A stretch of 64,000 nucleotides of DNA from Thamnidium elegans (taxonomy: Eukaryota > Mucoromycota > Mucoromycetes > Mucorales > Mucoraceae). Positions within the stretch are counted from its first letter, which is position 1; every line of letters begins with the position of its first letter. The stretch lies in contig JAIXMG010000034.1 in the NCBI GenBank assembly GCA_025201345.1, positions 124,001-188,000 of the forward strand, read 5' to 3'. The position numbers and the translations under genes are program-made. Positions 47,289 to 59,431 of the stretch are shown here, piece by piece. Under the pieces are notes generated by a model, which searched no databases, was not told where the DNA came from, and was given only the letters and a program-made list of their open reading frames with translations.

Positions 47289-49267
47289 ATGACCGATTGT
47301 TGTTTTAATCCAGAACCAATTATGCTCCGCAACCCTACATCCTTATTGGCCGCTGAAGATCAAATTAAGGTAATATAACAATGAAAATAAACGTGGTCAA
47401 AATGTTGTTATAAATAAGTGTGCCTGTAGCACATATCCATTATAGAAATTAAACTCGTTTTTTTTTTTTTTTTTTTTTAATAGCAAGATCAAATTATCGA
47501 AATAGCCCAACATTTAGCTCCAGAACAATTTCAATACGAATTTCCACCTAAATCTCGTATTATGGAAATTGAAGCTGAAATTAATGAAGACGATCAATTT
47601 AGTTACTTTGATGAATGTTCATTTACTACCACTTCAACTTCAACTGCAGCTTATTCCAACATTATTTACGAACAAGACGAAGAAGAAGAAGAAGACGATC
47701 AAGATTATTATCATCAATTAATGAACAATAGTGCTCGTAGTAGTTCAGACCGTCTCGATAGATACTTTGAATCATTTACCAATGAACATGGTAACGCATT
47801 CTTAGCCGATAATCAACTTTCTCCACTTCAATTACCTACACAGATGCCTTATAGTTTAAGACACATTCGTGAAGAATCTTATGATTCTACTGGTACTGTT
47901 GTCATCAGAAAGGCTTCACAATACTCTAGTCCATCTTCTTTCTTGTCTGAATCAAGTCATCATCATTTAGCTTGTGTTGCTGAAGAAGATAGAATTCATT
48001 GGGATGAAAATTCCTTTATTTTTCCTGACCAATCTTCTCATTTTGTACATGAAAATGGTAAAAAAAAATTTTGCGCGCGTGATTACGTAAATATTTTCTA
48101 ACATTAAAATATTTAGTTTACCGCAGTATTCATCCTTATCGTATGGAATCAGAAGCTGATATTTTTTGTAACCTTGATAGTTTAAACGAAGATGATAACA
48201 TTAGTAACTTTTCCAATAACTCCAAAGTAATTGTGATGAAAATTAGTAAGACGCATCCACCACGCGTGATTCAATACTCCAACAGTTTTATCAGTACTAC
48301 AGATGAAGGATACGACGATGAAGAATACGATGAATGTAAAGAACTTCCTATTGAATCTGCCTCTGTATTTTTACCATTATCTGATTGTGAACAAGAACAA
48401 TTAATGGATTTAGAAACACTTCGTCAATTAGCTGCCATTAAAATCCAATCTTGCTGGAGAGGTTATATAGGTCGCAAACAACAACAACAACAACCAAAGA
48501 TGAAACTATCAAACCGTGTGATGGCTGGCCTTGCTCGTGTTAACGATAGTATTCACCGACGTAATCATAACCAATTACAAGATCGATGTTACGAACTTGA
48601 ACAACGTCTTGAAGAAGAAACTGCAATGCGTATTGCGTTTGAAAAGGCAATGGAGGATATGACGATTGTTATGGATCATCAACACAAAGTTTTAAACGAA
48701 CGTGTTGAACAAGAAGTAGATATGAGACAAGCTTATGAGAGAAAGATGGAACAAGTCATTAATCAAGTTCAACCACTTGAATCTCGTCTTCGTCATGAAT
48801 CCAAAGCTCGTGCAGACATGGAATCTATGATGTCTCGTGTATTAGACCAATTACATGATATTAAAGTTCAACAAAAGGAGGAAGTAGAACAAAGAAAGAT
48901 AATGCAACATAAATTAGATGAAGCAACCAAAGAAATTGCTCTTTTAAAGAAGCAACCTTCTACTACTGCTCGTGTAAGACCTGCTACTGCAACAAGTACT
49001 AGACCATCTATTGTACCCAGTACCCGACCTGCTACCAGTACAGCTCAACGTTCAGTTTCTAGACTTTCTTCTGCAACCACGAGTAGAAATTCTTCACCAG
49101 TACCTGTTAAAAGAACACATACTCCTATTAGTAGTCGACCTACCACCACTCCTACTACTCGACCAACAACCGTTTCAAGATTATCAACCCGTAGTACTCT
49201 TACTACTGTTGAAAAGAAAACGACTACTACACCTTTAAGAAAAACTGTCATTAATAGAAAATTATAA
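47289..49267 (+). CDS. IQ-motif coiled-coil protein of unknown function
   Basis: Exons are 47289-47369, 47484-48057 and 48117-49267, giving 601 aa. The first half is acidic and Ser/His-rich with no known fold. An IQ motif (AAIKIQSCWRGYIGRK) at about residues 320-335 should bind calmodulin or a light chain, which is notable given the calmodulin-like gene upstream. A predicted coiled coil follows over about 360-480 (heptads in YELEQRLEEETAMRIAFEKA). The C-terminus is basic and rich in Ser, Thr, Pro and Arg (RPTTTPTTRPTTVSRLS), a composition often seen in microtubule-binding tails. A cytoskeletal role is plausible but not shown. The exon 1 protein MTDCCFNPEPIMLRNP is well framed and both joins keep the frame. 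Confidence 0.8.
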
Positions 49268-49717
49268 ATACACCTTATCTCAATAATATCCTCTCTCTCT
49301 CTCTTTATCTTACACACACACACTCACTTGTATGCCTTTTCTTTATTTTATTTTATGATTTACTTACATAAATAATTATTATCTTTTTCGCATCTTCCTC
49401 AACTTTCTCTCCATCATCCCTTATAAAAAATCAAAAAAAGCCCTTTTAGAGTGTAATGTGTTTGATATACACTACACAAACCAAAAATAATAACAATAAC
49501 AATTACTAATATAATTATAATCATTTACTTATTACCCCCCCCCCTCCCCCCTCCCCCCATTAATCTTAATTTCATCATAGTACATAAATAGTAGACAACA
49601 CATCAAATAAATTAAATTTTTTTTTTTTATGTATACATTGTACTCCGCCTTGTTTGATTGGTTCTTGGTTATGATCTTTCTTTTGTCAACTCACTAATGA
49701 CAACAGTTGCTAATAAA
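49268..49717. other. Convergent intergenic stretch with poly-C
   Basis: This holds a poly-C tract interrupted by T (about 49535-49558) and A/T-rich sequence. No gene is seen. Confidence 0.5.
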
Positions 49718-50143
49718 TTAAATTTTTTTTTTTTTTAATGTCATACCATCTAAAATACATATATATATATATATATATAAAAACGTACCAACCACAAGCA
49801 GCAATAAGATGATTGCACAAAGTACAATACGTAATTTCCAAAAAATGATATTCCTTCTTGTACTAGATAATGGTACAATTTTTATATTATCCCATTCTAC
49901 ACACAAAAAACGTATGCTTTTTAAATATATATCGTATGTCACATATATATATATATACATACCTTGAGCTTGAATTGTTGCTTGAATATCATCTATCATT
50001 TCAAGTATAATTCGGTCAGTTTCAATCACAGATTGTTTAGGTGCCCGACTGCCATAATATGGTACAACCGTTGTTGCAAATGTAGATGTAGACTTGTTCT
50101 CTGCAACGATCAATATTGGTTCCGATATCTCTAGTTTTGTCAT
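49718..50143 (-). CDS. Small single-pass membrane protein, unknown
   Basis: Minus-strand exons 50143-49963, 49896-49789 and 49749-49718 give 106 aa. The first 75 residues or so are soluble (MTKLEISEPILIVAENKST, then TDRIILEMIDDIQATIQAQ, a possible short coiled coil). A basic stretch (STRRN) precedes one hydrophobic segment (IIFWKLRIVLCAIILLLLVV), and the tail is short. This layout fits a tail-anchored or type II protein, and a SNARE-like or trafficking factor would be one idea, but no family is recognised. The last exon encodes only ten residues, four of them Lys from a 14-nt A tract, so the C-terminus is less sure. Confidence 0.55.
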   Translation of the reverse strand: MTKLEISEPILIVAENKSTSTFATTVVPYYGSRAPKQSVIETDRIILEMIDDIQATIQAQGMYIYIYVTYDIYLKSIRFLCVEWDNIKIVPLSSTRRNIIFWKLRIVLCAIILLLLVVGTFLYIYIYICILDGMTLKKKKI

Positions 50144-51024
50144 TTTTTATATAGTCTCTCTTCTATTCTAAATTTATTACCATTTTTGAATTTTTATATA
50201 TATAGATTTTATTCCTTTTTGTAATACTTTTTATTTATATTTTTTATTTTATATTTTACTTTAAAAAGAGTTTTTTTTATATATGTATATAAAGCGAAAG
50301 GAAAAAAAAAAAGGATGTTACATTTCTCGTAAAAAAAAATATATATATATATAAATCATTTACTTTTTAAGTTCTTTTCAAAATAGAACCAATTTTCGTC
50401 ACTCACGAAAAAAAAATGGCTATGGCGGCCACGAGGAATTCAGTAACACCGAACTGTTCTTATTGGTGTATCACTTTCTACTCAATAATGCTTTATTTCT
50501 GCCACGTTGTTGAATTTGCTGCGTTTTACTCCGATTTTTTTTCCCCGCTCTATAGTTACAACTTTGGCTATTCTATTTTTTTTTTTAAAAAAAAAAAAAT
50601 GAGTCTGACATGTTTTTCCGAGGTTGCCATGACGCTTTTTCATCAAACATGATGACAAGTAAACATTTATTTTTGATTTTGTTCCCGATTGTATCTAATA
50701 AATATTTATTTTGTTTCAGCACTAATTGGTATGATTGGTAAGAAAAAAAAAAAAACCGATCGAAAAACAAAAAACAAAAAGTCTTTTTTTTTCTATAAAA
50801 TTATACATGCGGAGAGTCTTCAGTAAAAAAAATTGAATATGCTTGCAAAGAGAGATTGAAAAAGGAACATAATCGGTGCTTTAAAAAATTAACATAAACA
50901 TTCGTTCATGCATAACAAAAAAAGTTATGCTTAATGATAAACCTATCTTGCTTAAAAATATTGTCCCCTTTTTTATATGTTATCTACTTTTTTTTTCTTT
51001 CCTTTTTGTGTGTATATATATATA
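50144..51024. other. Divergent intergenic region of 0.9 kb
   Basis: This lies between the small membrane protein and the transporter. A T-run/A-run palindrome is at about 50578-50600. The frame at 50416-50652 is not supported by any motif. Confidence 0.5.
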
Positions 51025-52411
51025 ATGAGTACAAAAGAATTAAGAATAGAAGACCATACGGAACTATCACCTACTTCGTTTAGTGAATCAAACTCATTTT
51101 CATTTATTCAAGAGACCGCTAAACCAGTAAACAAGACCAGCGTACAAGCCTGGATTTTAACATTTACTTGTGTTATGATCAATTGCTTTTGCGCTGTCAT
51201 GTGGATGACCGCCTCTAGTACACCTGCCGTCATGTCTCAGTGGATGAATATTTCACTGACAAAACTAAACTGGTTATCGAACGCATCAGCTATCTGTAAC
51301 TCTATATTTTCTTTACCAACTGCTTGGTTCTATGAACGATACGGTATCAAGACCTCTATTATCTTATGCGGTACGATCAATGCTATCGGTTGTTGGATAC
51401 GATGTTTTGCTATTATTGTTGCTGATGATAAAAAATATATTGTCTTTATGTCTGGGCAAGTTATTTCAAGTATAGCTGGTCCATTAATATACAAGTAAAA
51501 AGAAAAAAGAAAGACCCTTTTTTTTAAAAAAAGAATTCTAAAATTAAACATATTTTTTTTTTTACTTATATTTAGTATTGCTGCCAAGGTACTGTTTCTT
51601 TTCTTTTTTTTTTCTAAAAAAAAACACTAAAATAGTATACTATCCCCTAATATATGTTTTACGTATAGTTTGTAGCCGTTTGGTTCGTACCGAAAGACCG
51701 TGGTTTAGCTAATATTATACTATGTAAGTGATTATAGCACACTACATATAAAAAAAATTTAATCGTGTACGTAAATGTATAAGCTATACAGATAGGCATG
51801 GCCGTAGGCCCTCTAATTCTTCCTTTAATTACTCCTAATATACATGACATCCCAAGAATGGTAAAAAAAAAAGCACGCACTTTATTGTTTAAACCTCACA
51901 TTTTAAAAAAATAAATAATGCATAGCTTTTTATAGTCGCAGGTTTAGCTACAGTTTTTACCATTCCAGCATTTTTCCTGCCAGGCAAACCTAAAACCCCA
52001 CCATCCGTAACCTCCACATTAGACAGAACCCCTTTTTGGCAAGGTGTGAAAATAATCTCTAGAAACTTTCAGTTTTGGTCTGTAGCTGTTGTAGCTGCTT
52101 CAACCATCGGTATGGTGTTTTCCGTTTCCGTTTTAATTATTGAGGCCATTACACCGTATGGATATACAGATCAAGAAGCCGGTCTATGTGCAGCTATTGT
52201 CGTAATTAGTGGGTGTATTGGAGGAGGTAATTTTCTAGGAGTGAACGCATATGCACACTCATACACATCGTTATCTAACTTTTTTTTTTGTATAGGAATG
52301 ACGGGTTATTGGTTAGGAAAAAGTCCACAACATTATATGTTGATAAGAACTTTTACTCCCCTTATTATTTTCACATATGTAATGTTTATATTTAATTGTA
52401 AGTATAAAACT

Positions 52412-52446
<35 letters not shown>

Positions 52447-52884
52447 CAACGCAATATAGTAATGCCGAACTCTTTTCCGACCGTATTAACTGTATGTATA
52501 TTAAACGGATTGTTTTCATATGCATTATTTCCTGTCTATTTAGAGTTATCTAGTGAAAGTAAGTACAATTACATTGGAACACCCAAAAAAAAGAAATACT
52601 AAAAAAAAACAAAAAAAAAAAACGTTTTTATGATAGTTACATACCCTGTATCCGAATCAATTGGATCATGTATCATTTGGTCTATGTGTACTACATTTAT
52701 GTTCGCTTTCTCTATACTCATTGATGCTCTTAAAGCAAGTCCAGACGCCACACCACCCAACAACATGAACCTATCCATGCGCGTAGTAGTAGGTATCATT
52801 ACCGCAGGAAATATACCTGTTTTATGGATGCGAGGTAACCTGAAGAGATCCCAAATTGATAATCAAGAAAAACATCTTTGTTGA
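51025..52884 (+). CDS. MFS transporter of the FLVCR/SLC49 type, one splice junction does not keep frame
   Basis: Exons read by eye are 51025-51494, 51576-51588, 51669-51723, 51796-51860, about 51936-52226, 52296-52397, 52460-52558 and 52637-52884. The protein has about 12 hydrophobic segments. WMTASSTPAVMSQWMNIS and LNWLSNASAICNSIFSLPTA, then WFYERYGIKTSIILCG, recall SLC49 proteins (FLVCR, which move haem or choline). The second exon is only 13 nt. At the fourth intron no GT-AG pair keeps the frame: the donor after AGA ATG (51861) is phase 0, while every AG at the next exon needs phase 1. The protein line RM/VAGLATVFTIPAFF would be perfect if one G were added. This may be a mutation, a sequence error or a non-standard intron. 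Substrate is unknown. Confidence 0.72.
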
Positions 52885-53539
52885 TACATATTAAAACGCC
52901 CTAATGTAAATATTACGTGCCCCCTGATGATAAATTAAAACAGGGTTTACAAGAAAAGGGATAGTATTTATCTTTTTGGCTTATTAGGGGTTAATTGGAC
53001 TTTTTTTTATGAAAGCGTGTTCGAAGCGTTGTATTATTTACTTGTTTCGTTGTAAGAACTATAAATACTTACATGTTAGTACATGTTAGCCTTTATCAGG
53101 AAACTTCGTACCATTATCATTTGATTTCATAAACTCAAAAAAAAAAAAGTGTAAACAATGATAACATGATTTTTTTTATGAGTATGCAACTCATTAACAC
53201 TTAGCTTAATGTATATTTTTATTAAAAAAAAAGTCTCCTATAAAAAAAGGTATATTCTAGAATAAATACGAAAAAGAGGGAAGGCATGATACCATGTGAT
53301 GATACGCAAAAAATACGGGCTTACGCTTGGCGCAAAATCATGCGCGCGCACATTTAGCACATTATGTATATACAGTGCTTCCGCTATCAATTTACCGATT
53401 TTTTGAAAACTTCGCCTGTTTTTTTTTGAATAAAATTGCTCGTCTGTGTTTGAAGTTAATTTGACCAGCTTTCTGAAATAAATTAACAAATAAGCTGATC
53501 AATTTCTGGTCAAATCAATTACAAAGGTTCTTTATTTAA
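52885..53539. other. Intergenic stretch
   Basis: No gene is seen. A direct repeat, ACATGTTAGT, occurs twice near 53070, and a GC-richer patch (CGCTTGGCGCAAAATCATGC) lies near 53325. Confidence 0.5.
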
Positions 53540-53720
53540 GCAATTATGGAAGCAGTTGATAGAATAATGAATGAAGTTCTGTAAATGCTCTACTTCCTTC
53601 AATTTACCTCTTTTGACACTATCCTTCAACATTTTCAAAACTGCTCAATAGGGTTGAACTCAGAGGAATAAGGAGAGGGGTATACAGGTATATATCTGCT
53701 AAATCAAATAAGAAAAATTG
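53540..53720 (-). pseudogene. Tc1/mariner/IS630-type transposase C-terminal relic
   Basis: On the minus strand the sequence reads YLPVYPSPYSSEFNPIEQF, the Y-x-P-x-x-P-x-x-N-P-I-E end block of DDE_3 (Tc1/IS630) transposases, followed after a frame shift by KMLKDSVKRGKLKEVEHLQN. The Trp normally after EQF falls at a TGA, and no other part of the gene is found. Confidence 0.65.
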
Positions 53721-56348
53721 TTTTCTCCAAACTCTTTTGAAATTTGAAGTTGTGTAAGGAAATAATGAACAATTAATTCTTAAATAAAAGTGGAGATATA
53801 GTTCAATGGTTTTTATTCAAATAAGGCTGATGTGGAGAAGTAAACACAGCACAAAATAAAGTATAAAAACAAGACAGAACAAATAAATTAAAACTGAAAG
53901 ATGTCACCTTTCTCACTTTATTAAACAGCTAGTACTTATACTTTATGAAACGAGACTGTTAATGATATGTTGAGTTATTAAAATGTTCATTAAATAAAAA
54001 AACCAGGTTATGGATATCTCGCGAGACTTGCGCTCTAAGCAGGGTACCAACTATAGCTTTTGATAAGTAGGAAATTAGTGAAATAATTATCATTTAGCTG
54101 ACCTCTTTTTAAAAAAGTTCTCAAATACACAAAGAGATACATAGCTCCTTCCATTACATTTTATTTGCCATTGTTAAATCAACTAGAATAAAAGTATACA
54201 GATATAAAAAATATAAACAAATACAGAATAACTTTTATTACGATAACTAATGTAGGGTAGTGGACATTACACAACAAAAGGAAAAGAGAAAACATATCAA
54301 AGTGTCCGGAGCCGTATCATAGTTCACTATTAACAAGAGTTGGTTGCACTGAAATGTCATCCATGATCATAAGTATCAAGGATGCGAGTTAAACAGTTAT
54401 TGCTGTAGAGTCTACGCTACTTGCACGGCTATATAGGCCAAACAAACACAGCTTGCGCCACCATGCTTTCACTAAGGGATGCTAAAAAAAAAAAAGGACG
54501 CCATGAAAACACATCATGCACACTACATCTTCAGAGAAGATGCGACCTTTAACAGCTTTTAGCTCTTACAACGACCGAAGGTAAGTCGTAAGACCCCTAC
54601 ATCTTTAATACGTCTTTTCCTTGAATCAGTTCATCCATTTAAAGTAAAAAAAAAACTGTAATAAACTTCTGTGAATTCCAACAGCCTTGTTTTTTTTATA
54701 ATGACGCAGGCTATTACTCATTTGAAGAACCGCTTAAAATGCGCGAAATAAATAATTCCAACCTCTTCGCAGGAATAAGCGCAGCTTAATGGAAGCTATC
54801 ATCACCAAGGCGAGAAATAGCGCTTAAGTTACGACTAACGCTTGGCTGATCACTACCGCTAGATTAAGCGTTGCCGCACATTTAAAAAAAACCCAGCATT
54901 ATGACGGTATGGAATTAATCAGGTCATGGTATAAAATATTTATTCAATAATATAATAATTATAGCACATTTTGTAATAGATATTTATATATTCAGGTATA
55001 TATAAAAAAAAAAAAAAGAGATTCTGAAAAAAAAAGCGAGCATTTTTATTATTTATTTATACGTGAATGTATATATTAAGAAATGGAAGGGTATATGTGT
55101 ATATTATAGTTTGTTATTATATTTTGATACGGACAATAATAAAAAAAAGAAAAAAAAAAGGGAATGGACACTTGTGGAATAAGACAATACCTATATATAA
55201 AAAAAAAAGAGTCAGAATAAGCTATTATTAAGTTTGAATTAAATGAAATAATTACCTTTTAGCAAAATTTATTAAAGTAAACACCCTTTAAGCAAGCAGT
55301 AATAAAAATAGAAAATATATAGAATAGAAATAATAGAATATTAGATATATGTAGTTGTCTTCATAATTTATACTTAATAGCATTACCTGATTTCAAAGAA
55401 TGAGATGAGCTACAACATGGCGAAAACCTATATAAGTAAAGTTCAAGAGAACTTTTATTTTATTTTATTAAAAAAAAATAAAGGGAAATATTTATACTAA
55501 AACAAAAAACGAAAGAATCCCAGTGTTAATTATCTCTCGGGATTCGCCGACATTATTTCAACTGTTGGTTTAATTCAAAAGACTGACTTGATAAATAAAC
55601 AAGTTGGGTCGTCCAATTGGTACTATGTCATTTTGTCTTCGACAGCTTTCGATCAAGACATGTTCAAAAATGCCGCAAGATAAACGACTTGTAATAGTAA
55701 TGTAAATTGTTTCGTTTGTCATAAAAAAAAAAGGGATATATTTTTGTCTTTTTTAAAAAAAGGAGCTTCTACTTCGATAGTGATTTACAAATTATTACGA
55801 GATAGGCTCATTATAAAAAATTCAGTATATGTACAATAAATTAGAATTACATCTTTAATTTTTACCATATTTTATAGAATTAGCAGTAGGGTCTTTTTTT
55901 TATTATTATTGTAATTAATGGTCGTAATATTCATTTAAAAAAGCAAAGTAGTTGAATAGAGTGAAGCTTGAAAAAAAAAAAAAGTTTAATTTATAAAGTC
56001 TTTTATTAAGCGGAAGATAAAATAACAATATGTCAAATGGTACATAAAAAAAAAATGCTAAATTTAGTGCTAGCGCTTCACCAAGCGTTGAAATGGGAGG
56101 TTTTTTTTTTATTTTATTCTATTTTCTTTGTGGGATTCCAATTTCCAGTTGGGGGGGGGTTTCACCTGCTTAAAATTAGCGCTAGTGCTTCCCCAAGCAT
56201 TCCAGTGCTTAAGATTTAGCGCTATTTCTCGCCGTGGTGTCATCAGTACATACTTGCTAGATACCAAGTCTCCAAACTTTAACGAAAAATCATCAACTTA
56301 TCCCTCAGAACTAACTCAACGAACGTGTTCAAGTTGATGACACTATGA
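53721..56348. other. Gene-poor stretch of 2.6 kb
   Basis: This contains A/T-rich sequence, a patch with repeated AGCGCTTAA-type words at about 54700-54890, and two related blocks at 56060-56095 and 56170-56215. Reading frames at 56037-56337 are short and lack support, though the last piece could be a broken 5' exon of the next gene. Confidence 0.45.
56060..56225. repeat. Two diverged copies of a GCGCTA/CCAAGC block
   Basis: TTAGTGCTAGCGCTTCACCA at about 56061 and TTAGCGCTAGTGCTTCCCCA at about 56176 are direct repeats, each followed by AGCGTT or AGCATT. A third, shorter AGCGCTA follows near 56218. Origin unknown. Confidence 0.6.
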
Positions 56349-58208
56349 ATCAACAAGTATAATAAAGCAGTTAGAAATATTCGTCCAACGGCTAACCTAC
56401 ACAAGAAGTGAGTAGATAGCGCAGAATGTAAAACACATTTTACTGATCTTGCTTCTAAATTTACAGACTCCAGAGGACTACGATTGCCTTTAATCGAATC
56501 TACTCCATCGTTTGTGCCCAAGTAAGTGTTTAAAAAAGAATTATTTACCTAACGATTAACGTTGCAAACGACATAAAGAGAACCGCAGATCAGGCTGTTG
56601 AAGCAGACTCTTACAAAACTTCCACTGCATATGTCCTCAAATCAAACAAAGCCTTGCGTGATTCAACAAATATCAATCCATTAGATAACAATGAGTCAGA
56701 CGAAGATGAAGGCGAAGATGAACAAGCTGAAGGCGAGGATGAAGGTCAATACGATGAAGTCGAAGACCAACAGGACGAAGACGAACAGGACGAAGACGAA
56801 CAGGACGAAGACGAACAAGATGCAGAAGAACAAGATGAAGAAGGTACCAAAATTATCTAACTAGAGATATTTGCCACTCAATATTTTCATACACAGGTAT
56901 TCGTGGACGACTTATGGAATCACTGACAAACATGCTGAATGGAAAACCTTATAATCCTATTACTTATATCGCTCAAGACAAACAAAATCTTGCTCACTTA
57001 CTATTACAAGAGGCATCGGACATCAGCAGAGTAAAGAAAATCAGTAATGTTGACCTGGAGCCCTGGAAACTAGCTGTCTCTTCCACTATCAATTTCATGC
57101 ATCCTGCTTTCGAATCTCGACTCTCTAGACTGTTTACTGGGCAACAGCTGAACACAATGAAAGATCACATGGATGATCAAAAGAAAGCATTTCAAAACAC
57201 TGTGACATCCGAATTGATTGATTCATTGTTCGACTCTCTGCTGGTCTACCAATTGGAGTAAGTGAAAATCCAAGTAAATGAGTCTACAACTTATTAATAA
57301 TTTCATATGTTCATTTAGTTCTAACACTAATAGAGTTATTAATTTCATTGATGAAGAGAAATATAAGGAAAAAGATAAACAGTCTGAACGATACAAACTA
57401 TTGAAGCTTATCTGGATAATGTAAGTAAAATAGATTTTGATGTATGTGTGAAAGGTCGACTTTAATAGCCATGTATACTGCATTTTTTTTTAGCATAAAT
57501 AACTTTGAAAGACTAAGAGTCCCAAATGCAACAGAAACCTTATTCTCATCAAATTTTGAATTTTTACTCACTATTATATTTCAAGGCGACAACATCTCCA
57601 TAGAATCTGGTGAAACCGTCTCGGAAGCTACTTCGCGTGCTGCTACTGCTAATAGTCACTCCACCTCTGATTTCGGCCGCAAAATAGATGTACTCATTCA
57701 TAATTCTAGCTATGGTATTCGCAATGAATACTGCTGTATTGAATTTAAGAGACAAGGTGCAAATACGGGTCTCTTAACATTCCAACAATCGAAAAATAAC
57801 CGTATCAATGGCGCCATCCTGAATGATTTGATAGCCAAAACAAATGCAGATGACATTTACTTGATTTATATGGATTTTTGGGGTGCTGATGGATATGTCG
57901 CTGGCTTAAAGCTCTTTGAGAATGTACACCTTGTTCATCAAATCAGCTCTATTCATTTGCCTATTAATCTCATCGAGCTCGAAGATTTTCGCGCCACCAT
58001 TAAATTATTGTATCAATGGCGTCAGCATATATTATACCAAAGCCAAAGGCTAGCCCTTGGCGTCTTCAAAGAGAAACGTAAGTACGAGACATTTGATATC
58101 AGCCGCCCATCTACTCCTATATGCCTCAGCCCTGAAAGAGTACCCCCAAGGGAGCCATTATATATGTATTACCCCCCCAGCAAAAACAAAAGAGCTAAAG
58201 GAAATTAA
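56349..58208 (+). CDS. Putative PD-(D/E)XK-fold protein, start uncertain
   Basis: Exons with continuous frame are 56349-56407, 56467-56521, 56579-56843, 56897-57257, 57319-57420 and 57494-58208, about 518 codons in total. The third exon codes for an acidic region with a 15-bp tandem repeat (DEDEQ units). The last exon has FGRKIDVLIHNSS, then NEYCCIEFKRQGAN, then QQSKNNR. The D ... E-x-K plus Q-x-x-K layout is that of the PD-(D/E)XK nuclease superfamily. YLIYMDFWGADGYVAGLKLF and ELEDFRATIKLLYQWRQHI fit a large family that I associate with Mucorales genomes. All five introns are GT-AG. No ATG lies in frame in the first two exons, and a TGA precedes 56349; the line V-D-D-T-M-N-Q-Q just upstream is one base out of frame. 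It is therefore either a pseudogene by a single shift or has an unseen upstream exon. Nuclease activity is an inference. Confidence 0.6.
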
Positions 58209-58615
58209 TAACCGATATTCTGTCCCATGTGCTGTGCCAACCCTTTTACCTTTATCTAATACCACAACCATTCATATGTATTCATTATTACAAACAAACA
58301 CAGCGCTAAAATCCCTTTCATGCTTTATATAATAAATATTAAAAAAAGTACCGAAGATTAACCTTGTTCGAAATTGGAAGCACTGTATATATATATATAT
58401 ATATATCTTGTATTATTAAACCGTTAAACAATCTGCATCAAATATAATAGATTTCCTAAATAGACTGGATTTCATTGTTCAGAACCGTATAATGAAATAT
58501 AAAACCCACATCAATATAAAGAAAAAACCTTACATATAAAAAAAAGGAAAAAAAAAAAAAGATAGAGCGGCACACATTTTTTTTTATTATTATTTTCCCT
58601 CCAAAAAAAAAAAAA
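58209..58615. other. Intergenic stretch
   Basis: A (TA)n run at about 58385-58406 and A runs. No gene is seen. Confidence 0.5.
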
Positions 58616-59313
58616 ATGGTTTTATTAATGTGGGGTTGGGTTCATCAACGTATTACATTTAGATTTCGACCTACAGTTTGGAAAAAGCGATACCTGGTAT
58701 TAACAACCATGTCAATTCATATACATAAATCAGAGGTAATACAATATCTTTTTTTTGTCGTATTAGTGTTACATTTTTATACTAACAAAATGTCTTACAA
58801 CAGAAGGGTGTAATTTCTTCACTATTCCCAGATAATTTACCTACAGTACACGTATGGTCTAACTTTCGATCCGCCAACAATTACCTGAAGCGAGGCACCT
58901 CTCACACATTTATGATTGAACCCAAGGACCCCAACGTCTATCCATTAAAATTCAAGTGTGTTACATCAGAAGAAAAAGAAAAATGGTTAAGCGCTATTCG
59001 AGAGCAACTGGCATTAACCTCTAAAATTTGGTCAACCATTACGCAACCAACGAAACATACATTTGATAGAAAGATTTTATCGGTTTCTGTACTTGATAAA
59101 TGGTTAGATCAACTAGCCGTTATAGATACATCAAGTATGATTAGACAACAGCAAAAGGCTCTACGTACAAACTCTTCCTCTAGAAAATCAAGCACTTCCT
59201 CAAAGAAAAGAAGGAGTTCGGTTCCGACCATTCCAAAAAAGAGCGCATTAGACTTAGCTCATTATGGTAATGGCAACACACTAAAGATGCAAAAAATTAC
59301 TGCGAACTGTTAA
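58616..59313 (+). CDS. PH-domain protein
   Basis: Exons are 58616-58735 and 58804-59313, giving 209 aa. Residues of about 3-115 form a pleckstrin homology domain: GWVHQRITFRFRPTVWKKRY, LVLTTMSIHIHKSE, then HTFMIEPKDPNVYPLKFKCV and the closing helix EEKEKWLSAIREQLA with the invariant Trp. It should bind phosphoinositides or a protein at a membrane. The C-terminus is basic and Ser-rich (SSSRKSSTSSKKRRSS), possibly phosphorylated, with no further domain. The start is close to the domain, and an A tract precedes it. Confidence 0.83.
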
Positions 59314-59431
59314 TTTTTTTGTTACTGTACATAATTTTTTTTTTTAGAGGGATATTCTTTATTTTATTTTTTAAATGACAATAAATCTCTATTCCCCCCC
59401 CCCTTTTTTTTTATGTGTGTAAATATATTAT

